Shown here: piece after piece, positions 31,223-42,115 of the stretch | Position numbering within the stretch: position 1 is the stretch's first letter | Layout: each line of letters starts with the position of its first letter | NCBI GenBank assembly: GCA_033296885.1 | Contig: MU864018.1 | Location: 1-64,000, forward strand | From: Triangularia verruculosa | Lineage: Eukaryota; Ascomycota; Sordariomycetes; Sordariales; Podosporaceae | Length of the DNA stretch: 64,000 nt | Reading direction: 5' to 3' | Made by a program: the position numbers and the translations under genes | Notes under the pieces: generated by a model | What the model was told of the DNA's origin: nothing | Databases searched by the model: none | Seen by the model: only the letters and a program-made list of their open reading frames with translations

Positions 31223-32803
31223 GTTGCCACTTGAATGTCTGAAAGCCGAGAGGCAGAAGGGGGAATGGTTCAAGAACAGTTGGGCCCGGCCGCTATTGTT
31301 AAGTTGTGGGCACATTCGGCAGGGGCGACTGGCTGCCTTTTCAAGTTGTTATTTGTGGGACACTGGATTACTTTCAAGACACTTTTACCTGGGGACCCAC
31401 ATGTACAAAGAGAATAAAATGGAGAGTTTAGAAGCAACATTGGATGGTCACGTTCACCGCTGTCAAGGAAGCAATTGGACAGATACTGTGCCTGTGAAGA
31501 TGCTTCGAAGGCCCGGGCACCTGAAGCTTACCCCTGTACTAGCGAAATGAGCTTGCTCTCTAAGCCCTCTGGTGACTGTAATAGATGACGTGTACTTGCA
31601 GGTCGCCGCTGTTTTCAAACAGACGTTGCTTCGTAATCTCTTCGAGTATCCGTGGCCATCTGATAGTATAGCCACTGCAAACGCTGACCAGCCAATGGCG
31701 ACTATTGCTCATGGCCTCACATGCCTACCTGTACTATCCAAAATCGGCTGTTAGTTTACAAGTTTGTTTGTGAACTACAAACGGAGCCTCTTTATCAGTC
31801 GGATCAACCTACCTAGCTGATCACAGCAAACTCCCCACGTCCCCTGCAACACTCCACATCAGTCACAGGGACATTGCGTATTACTACGCAGGTTCTAGTA
31901 CCCTAAGACATGGCAACCCAATCACAGGGCTGTAAGGTAGATGAGCTACGGCCATATCAGCACTTGCCTGGATATCCTATACCACCTGTCTCGCATGTGG
32001 CGCGACGAGGAAGAACCTCCCTAGCAATATTCCCCTTATTTACCTGGGCATTTCGTCGCTTCGCAACCTACAACAACCTGGCATCAACTACGCCTTCCAC
32101 CCCCTTACACGCACGCGCGTCAGTTGCCCACTACTGTCATCTCCACCTCGACAGAACCCACAGATCTACGGGCCTCTTCCCCAGGCGCAGCACAAAATCG
32201 GATGCCACTATTCACCTCTGCCGTACCACTTGCAAAACCTCATCCAACAGACTCCACATATCCATTCGAGAACACCGCTCTATTTACGTCCAACCCCGAG
32301 TTCAGGTAGTCGTAGAGCGTGGACTTATCTCGGGGATGTAGAATCCTCCATTTGCTTAAGAATAAATTACCCATCTACCTCTTGTTACCGCTTCTCCCTC
32401 GAATGTGCTCTTCACGAAGAAATCTAGCCAGATTCCGAACAGGGCCCGAGTCAGAACGTTCTACTGACTTCTGGAGAAAATCACCTGCTTCCGATGGGGC
32501 GGATAGAAAAAGCCGAGGCCGGAAGAACCAGTCAACAAGGCAGAGTGCCCGGGTCTCATACCTACCTTTGGAAACAAACTTAAGGGAAGAAGTAATGTCT
32601 CTGCTCACCAAAACTCAGAAGCGATACATGTAATACAGTATCATGTTCTTCAAATACCTGTGTCCGAAAGACAAATCGGGCCATTATTGTGCCTTTTATA
32701 CAGCCTTTATTACCAACATAGCCACCTAAGTACTCTAGGAAGCTTCAGTACCAGCCTTTCACTCTCCTGACATCAAAGTCCCTCGCCAAGTGCTCAATGC
32801 CAT
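31223..32803. other. Intergenic, possible small or decayed gene on + strand
   Basis: 1.6 kb upstream of member 8. Between about 31910 and 32636 several overlapping plus-strand frames look partly protein-like: one Pro/Ser/Thr-rich to 32309, and one basic ending LREEVMSLLTKTQKRYM at 32633. No domain is recognised and no single splice model is convincing, so no gene is called. CCTACCTAGC occurs at about 31808-31817. Confidence 0.3.
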
Positions 32804-33510
32804 TCAGTCACACCAATGAAACTCCCTGTTAGCTTCAACCCAATGTTCACGCTTCGCAAACCGGGTTTCCCACTCCGCCATAGCGTCCTCCCCCTCAACA
32901 TCCAAACTTTCACTCCTCTTGTCCAGCGAACTATGAAGTAATCTGTCAGCCTCCACCAAATCCGGAATGGTAACAAACTCATTATTCTCGCACACCGTAT
33001 AGTTGTCCTCCTCCTCTGAGTCCTCCTCTAAGTCCTCCTCTGAATCCGTCGCATCAAAACTTTCCGTCGGCTTCCCCAGCCATCTCCCACTAATCTCCAT
33101 CAACCACGGCTGGCTAACCAGAGGGAACCAGCCCCTACCACAAATCGGAGACCTGTTCGAGGGACCTACTCCCACATCCTGCCACCGCTGCCTTTCATAC
33201 AAATATTCCGGTCCGCACAACCCGTGGACAATCTCACTTCTATAGTACGCGCTACGCTGCCGTGGCCACCCAGCAGGGACTCTTTCCTGGTTAATGTCGT
33301 CCCCGTATTTGATCAACTTGTGGACCATGAGTGTGATATCGCGCGGGAGTCCCACCCAGTGATCTGGATTTAACTCCGAGTCTGTCTGATTGAGGCTTGG
33401 CAACCATAAAGATCGGCGGAAATGCCAAAAAATTGGAAAACGCTCGACTGGTGACTTCCTTGCTTACCTACCCTGAAGGCTTTTGGTCAAGAATCAGAAC
33501 CTCATTCTCA
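32804..33510 (-). pseudogene. Decayed 2EXR family copy (member 9), C-terminal remnant
   Basis: An open frame of about 199 codons (33403-32804) matches only the C-terminal part of the family: HGLCGPEYLYE, FPLVSQ, and EFHWCD at the very end, plus an expanded acidic run encoded by repeated tcctcctct (33006-33045). Upstream, fragments of earlier blocks persist in other frames: NEVLILDQ (about 33475-33505, cf. DEVLLF) and EVTSRAF (about 33430-33455, cf. EVSARAF). The 2EXR domain and the middle are missing. So this is a truncated, frameshifted relic rather than a short gene. Confidence 0.7.
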
Positions 33511-34200
33511 GTTTGGTTTCAGTAGGTCACTGCAAACAGGACCTGGAGGATTGCAGGGGGCTTTATACGCTACCAGGGCCGTATCTTCTGCAATGTAGGC
33601 TATCTACCTTATCCATGCGTCTCACTCTCAAGCTTGGACCCATGTTGTAAAGTATCTAGGTACCTTACCTAGCTTGGGTATGAGCTTGATGTAATATTTC
33701 ATGTCCCCCACATGATCAGCTATAGTGTGACACGTGCTTATTTGATTGCGTACAAGGAATATGTCGTCTCAACCGTCCCCTCGTTTCAACATAGGCAGAT
33801 AGTGCCCAGTGACAACTCCCAGGCACCTAAGACAGGCGTCCTTTCAACAAGTACCTAGGTAACTACTCAGACATGGGTTTGCTGATGAATGACGTTTTCT
33901 GTCTTAATTCTTAATCGTAACCCTGGAAGCGCCAGGAAATAGCCATCGAGTGCTTCGGATCCGGCACAGCCCTGTTGGGGCCGCCGGCATTGCTTATTGC
34001 ACCTGTGTCAAATCTTGCCGCGCCAGTCCTCCAAAAATGTGATCTACCTGCCTTATCCACATAAGTGCCGAAGAACCAGACAGAGTATGCAGGATGTGTG
34101 GCTGTATGCAAGCTTATAGGCTCTCGTTGCAGCGGTTTCAGCCACATCCTTCGCGCCATATGTACAGTCGTTATGCCCACCGTAGCGGGAACCTGGGAAT

Positions 34201-34250
34201 CCAAACAGTCGTATATTACTGGCGTGTCAATCTTGGGCCCTGATGTCAAT
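34201..34250 (+). repeat. Direct repeat D, copy 1
   Basis: About 50 bp with AAACAGTCGTATATT and TTGGGCCC...GATGTCA, repeated at 34583-34633 with roughly 80% identity. Confidence 0.6.
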
Positions 34251-34342
34251 GTTGACCGGCCCCGGGAGCTTAATGGGCCAAGACTCCCACAGGCTACATA
34301 TTAACCACAAGACGGAAAGAACGAATATTATCGCAATTACCA

Positions 34343-34431
34343 TAGTAAATAGCCTATTTGGAAGATCGTTAAGGTACTTGGAAAGTAGAATACTAAGTAT
34401 AAGTGCCTGGGTTCGAGTCCTAAGTCCACCA
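34343..34431 (+). other. tRNA-like A-box/B-box pair (no foldable tRNA)
   Basis: TAGCCTATTTGG (34350-34361) matches the TFIIIC A-box consensus at 11 of 12 positions. GGTTCGAGTCC (34410-34420) is a perfect B box and T-arm, followed by CCACCA (34426-34431). I could not pair an acceptor stem (GGTGGAC expected) or a D arm, so this is a decayed tRNA, a tRNA-derived (SINE-like) fragment, or chance. Confidence 0.3.
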
Positions 34432-34582
34432 TAACTACTGTCTTCCATATATACCTCCCATTAGCTCTTATACCTACCTACCTGTGAGAGCTAGTGGGAG
34501 CCTTTTGATCTTTCTTACAGGCCTACTGGCCAATCACAGGCCAGTATTTTAATAGCCTTACGGTGGGCCGGTTGCCACACTC

Positions 34583-34633
34583 CCTCAAACAGTCGTATAT
34601 TTATGGTATGTCAAAGTTGGGCCCAGATGTCAC
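34583..34633 (+). repeat. Direct repeat D, copy 2
   Basis: Second copy of the 34201-34250 sequence, same orientation, 160 bp upstream of the next gene. Confidence 0.6.
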
Positions 34634-34792
34634 AACCCAGTCCCACGGGCTCCCGCTCTGGCAGGCATCAGTCACGTCGAGCCTTGAGACGACTTACCCC
34701 GCTCCCCTCCCTAAGTACCTACCTAGGTAGGCAGGTATTCAGACGAGACAAATCAATTATTGCGCTCCCTCCACATCCGACCTTCTCGCAAC

Positions 34793-37083
34793 ATGGCATC
34801 GGGACAAGCTGTCCAGACCCAATGGGCTCTAGATACCACCGCCAGCGGAGCTTTAGCCTTCGCCCCGAAACTTGTTCAAGTAGCAACCAGCGACAATATC
34901 CAGATCCTAGCTCTAGCAGCTTGCCAGCTATTTGGGGGAACAATTGCCATGAGCCCTGCAACATGCGGCAGAATTCGGAGAGATGTCGTCCCTCCCTCTT
35001 CCAACCCGGTCCTCACCTTTGCAAAAGTCACAGTAGGCTGGTCTAGGAACGACTGCGCTACGTATTTCCGTGATTCTGAAGCTGGGCTGCGGTTTCTTGG
35101 CCTTGCTGCCGCTTTGGCCACGACCATGGGTGCACTTGACGCGGCCAAAGCGATATCATTAATGTTGAGGGCCGTGGCAAAAGACTCTAGACATATTCCA
35201 CCGACCCAGCATGTCAAAGAGTTGCTCGCAAGTCTTGAACCGAGACTCACCCGTTCCCTCTTCGCCGAAAGAGTCCTCGGTTGGCATCATATGGGGCTAT
35301 CCCAACTGAATGGAAATGCCCCGTACGAGTCGTCCCACCCATCCCACGAAGGGATCGAAAAGATCGTTGAGGCTTTTCGCAAGCTCAGTCGTGTGGGAGA
35401 AGCAAGCATCAAGAAGGCCAGGATTCAAGTGGCTGTGGAGTGTGTTCCATGGGTTATTGCCTTCACGGAATGGTGTTGGGCGTGGCTCCTTCAGTGTTCA
35501 GTAGGGATAACACCCCCTTATTGGAACCACAAGGGTCTAATGTCGACATTTTTACCGCCTCGGCTGACGACCGAAGGATAGTTGTTACCTTGGAACACGA
35601 TCTCCCGGATGGCCCTGAAGAGCTCATTGCTGCTGAGGACCATCCCAAGCTATGCCTCGGGATGGTTACCGTTAGCAATTATGGCTACCTCCTGCGCCAA
35701 AAGTGGCGTATCGACGAGGACTCTCAACAACAAGGAGCAGGCCCTGCGTTGCGGGCTTTTGCTAGCTGCGTAGCTTATGCAGCCGGAAGATTTCTCAAGC
35801 AGTGCAGATTCACTAGTGATCAGGCCGATAAGGGACCTTACCACAACATTGGTATCCTAGAGGCACAGGGGGTCAAGGGACTTGAACATTGTCAGACTTC
35901 ACCTTTCCATGACCCGAGTGGAAGAACTCTGGCACGAATTCTCACTCGACTTCTCTACTTGCACCAGCCCGATCATCCCATCAAAATCGAGGATAGTGAG
36001 GGCGCTGAAATTACACATATTACAAAGCACCCTCTTGTAGCAGACTACTTCCAAAGTCTCCGGAAGACCTGCGAATGCCACGATTGCCGGAAAACCCCCT
36101 TGCTAGCCAGCGAGATCTCTCATTACAGCCGGAACTGTTCCAAAGACACATTTCTGTACAATGTCTCCTTGCTTGTTGCAGATGCTTTAGCCATCTCATT
36201 GTTCGAATCCACAGGGGAACAACCAGACTTGTTGCTTCGCATTGATAATCGCTCAGAGTTGCGGAACAGTCCCTTTCAAAGAGCCGTGCTTGCCGTCTCG
36301 ACTAACTCAGCCGATGGTACATTCCACACTGGAGGAACCCGGTTGGTTCCCACGTGTGAAATCGAGTCAGTCATCGATTGGGCACTAGCACTAGCTGGGC
36401 ACGGCGTTGAAATGTCTTCCCCTGAGTATCCAAAGTCCAGCTGGGCCATGTCCTGCTTCAAAGGTCAAGCCATTTATCCCGTCATTTTCGAGACGTGCCA
36501 AGTCAGCAAGAACGGATACCTGTCTCTTGCTCTGCTGCCTGGCGTCCTAGAGTTTGACGGTCACCGATATAGTGTCATCAGGGGCAAAAAGGCAGAACAG
36601 CTGATTCCACCAATGGGCACCAACAAAGCACTTTCGGAACGAAAGGTTGATAGACCCCTAAACTCTCACCCCGACATCCGCCGTTTGAAGTGGACAGTGG
36701 ACGCTGGCGACAGAATTCTCAATCTCGGGGTTTCTCTTGGCCCGCCTGCCCCTTCGTCGTTCACACACGATCCCTTTAGAGTTATCAGTATTCTCGCAAA
36801 CGCGTTGGTTCTTGAAAGGTGCTCTCATGATCCCTCGGAACCTCTGGAAGAGCCAAACTCCTTCTGTGGATACACTTCGCCAACCCAGCCAAGGCCTCAG
36901 CCCGGGACACATACGGTGTCTGTGGTGGCATCGGATCACGCTGAATATCTGCGATTCTACTCCCTCGCCAGCATACAGGGTCGAGCTGACAAACGGGTGG
37001 ATGTCGTCGTGCGTATTGATGCTTGCTTGAGATGCTGTTTGTCTGTTTGTCGCAAAGTAGAGAGCAAGTGGCTCGTTTCTTGA
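34793..37083 (+). CDS. Unrecognised protein, broken by a 1-nt frame change
   Basis: The first part (ATG 34793, about 227 codons) is mostly hydrophobic/helical. It runs to ...VECVPWVIAFTEWC at about 35475, where the frame would continue 34 more codons to a stop at 35579-35581. From about 35476 protein-like sequence continues in another frame (LGVAPSVFS...PLLEPQGSNVDIF) to 37083. Inserting one T in the TT at about 35475-35477 joins them into about 764 aa with no gap. Repeated paired cysteines occur (CECHDCRKTP). I recognise no domain. Explanation is a 1-bp deletion, a sequence error, or a programmed shift (no slippery heptamer seen). The gene would otherwise be intact, so any damage is recent. 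Confidence 0.6.
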
Positions 37084-37440
37084 TAGCTGGGGGAATCAGG
37101 TACATACACTTAGCCCATATTGTAAGTGTAGTAATTCGACCTCTTATATGTGTTGCAAACAGAAATTTTAAAGTTAAATTTTGGTTTAAATGATCTACTT
37201 CAATGGTTTAGAGTTTCTTTTCAAGTGGGTTCTGGACAGAGTGTGGCACCTGCAGGAGACCAGAAGCCAGCCACATAGTGAGCCACCAGACCCACGTTCC
37301 AGCGCAGGCTACCTATAAAAGGCGGTTCATCACAAACAGCTGCAGGCATGCTTCAACCAGCAATCCCCACTAGTTTTGGTTCACTTTGCGCGCACTCCTC
37401 CTCTTCTCCTTATCACGCATCTTGCTATCATCCTGTTACC

Positions 37441-38236
37441 ATGGAGGCCCAAGCTCCAATGGCGGTGGAGAACCCGATTCCACTTGCCAACTTTGACGAC
37501 GGTTATGAGGACGATGTGAATGCCTCAATCATCGAGATTCAGCCTCACCAGCGGCAGAAAGCTCAAATCGGCAAAAAAGTCAAATCTGGTGTTCGGTCTT
37601 TCTTCGCTAGTACCGAAAAGTAGGACAAGTTGGTGGACTGGTTGGAGTTTGTCACACTCGCATCTGGTTATGCCCTCGTTGCGGCAACCTTGAATGTCTT
37701 TGAAGGCCGGACCCAAATTGGGAATCGATCAAATGATCCCATCGGGTTGCTAGTTTGGGGACTTCTATTCGTGAGTCGACCGTGATGGCCTCTCTGAAAT
37801 CTGGCTAATCCCGGTGGTGTGGCGGCAGGGATTCGCAACAATCGTCTTCATGGGCTTCCACGAGCTGGTCAATATTGATGCGGCAGTCGGCAGAGACGGA
37901 AAGCCAGGTGCGCGGCGTGCCCGCATGACAAGGAAGCAGTTGAGGTGCATCATGGTTGTACGGTGTGTGCTGCTTTTCATCGCGGCTTTCATGGTTCAAG
38001 GCGTTTGGGGTTGGGGGCCACTGTCATGGGTTCCTGACAAGCAGAGGGCACAGAGAGATGGCCGGACTCTCATCAAGAGCGAGAGGTCGTTGACTAGCCG
38101 CAGGTGGTTTACACTGGCTTATTGCGTTATCTGGTTTCTGGCTCTCGGGTGGCTGTCGCTGGTGGTGGACGGAATGAACAGACTGGGCGCTTTCTCCCGA
38201 TCTCCTAGAAGACGATATCATGGAACACGCAAGTAG
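37441..38236 (+). CDS. Four-TM membrane protein interrupted by an in-frame TAG
   Basis: Frame from ATG 37441 (37348 is an alternative) reads a polar N terminus to TAG at 37621-37623. It continues in the same frame (DKLVDWLEFVTLASGY) to 37770, then a 58-nt intron 37771-37828 (GTGAGT...CAG, branch GCTAAT), then 37829-38236. Four hydrophobic segments are evident: VTLASGYALVAATL, GLLVWGLLF/GFATIVF across the splice, VVRCVLLFIAAFMVQ, and LAYCVIWFLALGWLSL. A weak 45-nt intron ending at the TAG itself (donor GTCAAA) could also remove the stop, but its donor is poor. Family not recognised. Without read-through, editing or splicing only a soluble 60-residue peptide is made. Confidence 0.6.
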
Positions 38237-38527
38237 CATTTCTCAGTATTGATACAAAGGACGGACCTGTGTAGATCAACAGCGTCGTCGTTACCGTAGG
38301 GCTGAGCTTGCAGGGATCGTCGGCAGGCTAATGGCGGGGTACCTGCGCCGCCCCGCATTTCGGACTTAACCGCGCGCCCAACCAACTGAGTGGAAGCGCC
38401 GCTGTGCTGTCAACCAACAAACGTCTAGGCCTGGGCCACTGTCTGCGACGTCACTCCATCCCACCATCGCATTGACTCTCTCCACGATCATCACCACAGC
38501 GGCTGACGCCCAAAGCGCAAGGCGACC

Positions 38528-39476
38528 ATGTACGTACCTTTTTCTGTTTCTACACTTCCCATATCGAGAGTCCTGTTTGCTCCACCCTCTTACTGCTCAA
38601 TCACTAACACTCAGTTACCTTAGGATCGACCCCGCCATCCGTCTCCGCCGAGCAATCCGCTCCAACGACTCCCCCCTCGTCGCCCGCATCCTCAAATCTC
38701 ACCCTCACCTCCTCCATAATCCTGACCCAGACGAGCGATTTGGATTTTCAAACACAAACCTCCACCTCGCCGCCTCGCTCGGTCACCTGCAAATATGTCG
38801 GCTGCTGATATCCCTCGGCCACGAGCGCACGAGAATAGCGGACAACAATGTCAACGATGACGACGACCAGATCACGCCGTCATTGAATGACAACCACCAA
38901 ACACCACTTATGCTAGCCTCTGCTGCGGGACACACAGAAGTTGTCCATTACTTGTGCGAGTTTCACCCAGCGAGTATCGTCAGGCAGGATATACAAGGGC
39001 GGGATGCGATTATGGAAGCGTCGTTACACGGACATGACACAGTGGTGCAGTTACTACTGACGTATGCTCCCGGTGGAGCTGAGAGAGCGCTGAGGAATGC
39101 GGATCTGGACGGGAATACGGCGCTGCATTTTGCGAGCAGTAATGGGAATCTGCTGGTGCTGAGGACGTTACTGGCGGCGGGGGCGGATGCGTCGAGGAAG
39201 AATGTCTGGCAGTGGACAGCTGAGGCGTACAGTGCTACGGTACAGGCGGAGGTGTATCTGAAGGGACTGGTTTTGGAGGTTGAGAGGAGGAGGGGGTTGC
39301 GGTCACAGGAGACGACGCCACAGCAGCAAAGTCCGAAGAGAGTGAGGGAGGCGCTGGGGGTCATGGATACCAGTCCAAAGAAAGAGGTGGTGGTTAGTAA
39401 GGGCAGTCCAAGGAAAGGGTTTGCGGGGTTTATAGGTGGGGGTGTTAGATTGGTTAGGGATGGCGTTGGAGATTGA
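38528..39476 (+). CDS. Ankyrin-repeat protein, AVO2-like (TORC2 subunit candidate)
   Basis: Two exons: AT at 38528-38529, a 94-nt intron (GTACGT...TTAG, branch CACTAAC), then 38624-39476 beginning with the G of the start codon. This gives MIDPAIRLRRAI... and 284 aa. The initiator ATG is thus split by the intron. Ankyrin repeats are clear (TNLHLAASLGHLQICRLLI, TPLMLASAAGHTEVVHYL, GNTALHFASSNGNLLVLRTL). A basic Ser/Pro-rich tail with repeated SPKK/SPRK follows. The N-terminal RLRRAIRSND...RILKSHPHLL and overall layout fit fungal AVO2, a TORC2 component; assignment rests on recollection of that family. No other ATG gives this N terminus. Confidence 0.75.
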
Positions 39477-42115
39477 GAGACAACTGGTGTTTACTGGGGA
39501 AGGACTGAAAACTGGAAATTGAGGCACAGAAAGGTATGCGGACCAGGTAGAGTAGGGCCGGGTTTCTGGGTCTGACTTGCAGGTGATCCACTGTGATTCT
39601 GAATCGTTTGAGACTCTGGACTGGCTAACATGCATGTCCAGGGCAAACGGAAAGTAAACGAACGATTCAATCTTCTGCAAGACCATTTCGATGCTACGAT
39701 GTTTTGGCATATGTCGTCCTCGGAGCTCAGTCTGACCGTAACGTGGAGTTGTCGATGCGAGGCCACTAGCAATCGGATATACAACGACATTGAACACACC
39801 GTCACCGCACCTCTTTGTCGTCTACTGATATCTCCTTTAGTTCATCACGGGATAGAAGACGCAGGCCTACCGCATGAGCTTGGACGATTTTGGAACATTG
39901 TATGTTTCAGACGCTATCGCCACCGTTCTCTCCCCTTGGGCAACCAGCTAGCCTCCGGGCGAGTCAATTAAATGGTGATTCCGACGTTGTAACGATTGGG
40001 GTGGCTGCAAGACCAAAAGCGGACTTTCCTGGGATCGCTACGAGCACAAAGATTCCAATTGCAAGAGCTCCAACCTTTGCTTGGACGAACCTCAACGTAC
40101 ATCATATCTCATTCCAACCTACAACAGCATCGGAAATTCAAGAATTCATTGGTATCAACGCAAGCAAAACAGACGTGCTGGCGTAAGATATGTTTATGCC
40201 TCAGCCGGTGTGCCAAGCAGTGCATGACTCTGCACCAGATTGGGCCTCCCCAGCGGCCTCTGCAACCCGTCAGCAGCATCAGTCACTTGGTTCGTTTGTC
40301 GTACCTCGGGTGGAGCCATCATTTCCCATGGGTGCACGAAACAGAGTCATCACGGAGTATGGTGCATTTTGGACTTCAGATGGGCACGCATGATCAAGAA
40401 CCGGCTACGATCTCCAAATCGCCTGCGATTATGGAGCGGGTGTTCTTTGTCTCGTTTTGTGGAACTTGTTTATCCTGGATATCGTCAGTCGGTAGTGCAG
40501 GTGGTGGAATTTGTTGAGGGCCAGGCATTGGGAGTGTGTCACAGGGGTGGAAACGTATCATCATGAGGGCGTTTAGATGGGATGAAGAGTGGCAAGAGGC
40601 TGTGGTGAATTTGAACAGTGTAACGTAGCTGAAGGGTGACACGAAGGCGTCAGAAACTTTGAGTGGTTGAAGGAGAGGTGTGGGGTATGGGTTGAGTCAG
40701 TGGTTTTGATGTAGAAGATGATGCTGCTGAAGTTGTAGTGTGGAATTTGGCATGGTGGCCGTGATTCATGGGTTGCTGCTGTCTGTATTCCAGTAGCGTG
40801 TTGGGCGTTATATCAAGACGAGACTGCTATCTAGAAACGGGACTCAATTTTCTACGAGTGTGAGGCTTCTTATATCCCAGCATCAAGTTCTTCTGGCTAT
40901 ATCTTGACGCCCACCAGGGCGTTTCAGAGGGCAACATTATTACGCGTGTTCCTTTACCAAGGTCAGTTTCTAGGACAGGGATTGGGTTGTTGGGCGTTTT
41001 ATTCTCGGCGTCAGCCTATAGCCAGCGTTTCTGCTGTCATTTTTGAGTCTCGATGTCATGCTCCAGTCGGCAGAGCTTGGCTGAGAAAACGCATGGCCAG
41101 AGCGGTGCACAATAGACAGGAATTGAAGCTCATCGCAAAGAAAATTTAACATAGCTCGAAGTCTTGACTTGCATCTCAAGTTAACTCTAGCTTAGCCCAA
41201 AGACAGCTGCTGTAGCATGAGGCCACCGGAGGTTTGGCTTACACGTGATAGCGACGATCATGGGAGTTCTCCCTGTGATGATCTCCCACCATACCCAACT
41301 CGACATTGACTGCGGCCCCAATTCCTGAAGATAAGGTGTCATCGGCTCACGGACCACGGTACGCAAGCTGGCTCCCGATAACCGACAATTGTTGGCTCCC
41401 ATCACACAACGTGGCCGCTGGAGCCTTCTGGAGCAAGACGTGATTGTCGCTCTTTCTTTGAACTTTTGAAGCATGATCCAGACCCACTTCGGGTGCTCCA
41501 AGAGCAACGTCGTGGGAGCCTCGTGGTCCGGCAACTTCAGATCATCCGAACTTCACCCAGGCAAGGAGCAATGAACGGTTGCTCTTGGCCGGTGTTGCTC
41601 CCGTGCCGTGAAAGCAGACGTCATCCTCCATTCAATGTCCGCGATCAGAAAGTTTTCCGCTACATCTGATCGAGAATACTAATCCGTCTCAAGTAATTCC
41701 CTCAACCTCTTGCTCTCATAAGAGCTATGTTGGGTCACGTTTGATATAGATCTCCGCCTTTTTTGGAACTGGACACTGTGTCACTCCTCGATCAGAGGTA
41801 TAAGAACAGGGTACTTTTCGACATTGGCCCTCGATCTTTTCCTCCATCACGCACTCATCCTTCTCTCACACGGCAAATACCTTGGCCTTCACCACCATCG
41901 CATAGTATCACCACCGACTTCACTCTTTTGCAGCAACACAGCTTGATAGCTTACAGCTAGCCATCACTCCCGAACGCCTCCTTTACCAGATTTTTCTTAG
42001 CCGTCTCCCCGTCTTTGTGAGGCTTTGACCTCGCTGTCCTGGCGTTTCCGGGCCTTTAAGGGGCAAGTAAACAAGACAGACACTAACACACCCCAGCATC
42101 ATCACGACAGTCACA
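39477..42115. other. Long intergenic region without recognised gene
   Basis: 2.6 kb. Open frames of up to 173 codons (for example 39996-40517) overlap each other in different frames, lack domains and do not splice into anything recognisable. No repeats found by eye. A noncoding transcript or long promoter of the following gene is possible but unsupported. Confidence 0.4.

Larger units (their letters stand above)
33511..34792. other. Intergenic with short direct repeat and tRNA-like boxes
   Basis: 1.3 kb. Contains a diverged direct repeat (34201-34250 and 34583-34633), tRNA-type A/B box matches at 34350-34420, and dense GGTACCTA/CCTAGGTA palindromes (33655-33680, 33851-33865, 34708-34730). 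A minus-strand open frame at 33911-34249 has no recognisable domain. Confidence 0.45.

Noticed and set aside
33911..34249. 112-codon minus-strand frame as a gene
   Set aside because: Overlaps direct repeat D and has no domain, partner exon or conservation that I can see.
37579..37623. 45-nt intron removing the TAG in the membrane protein
   Set aside because: Donor GTCAAA is poor, length is minimal and no branch site is visible; kept only as an alternative.
39996..40517. 173-codon frame in the long intergenic region
   Set aside because: Competing frames overlap it, codon texture is poor and no domain is visible.
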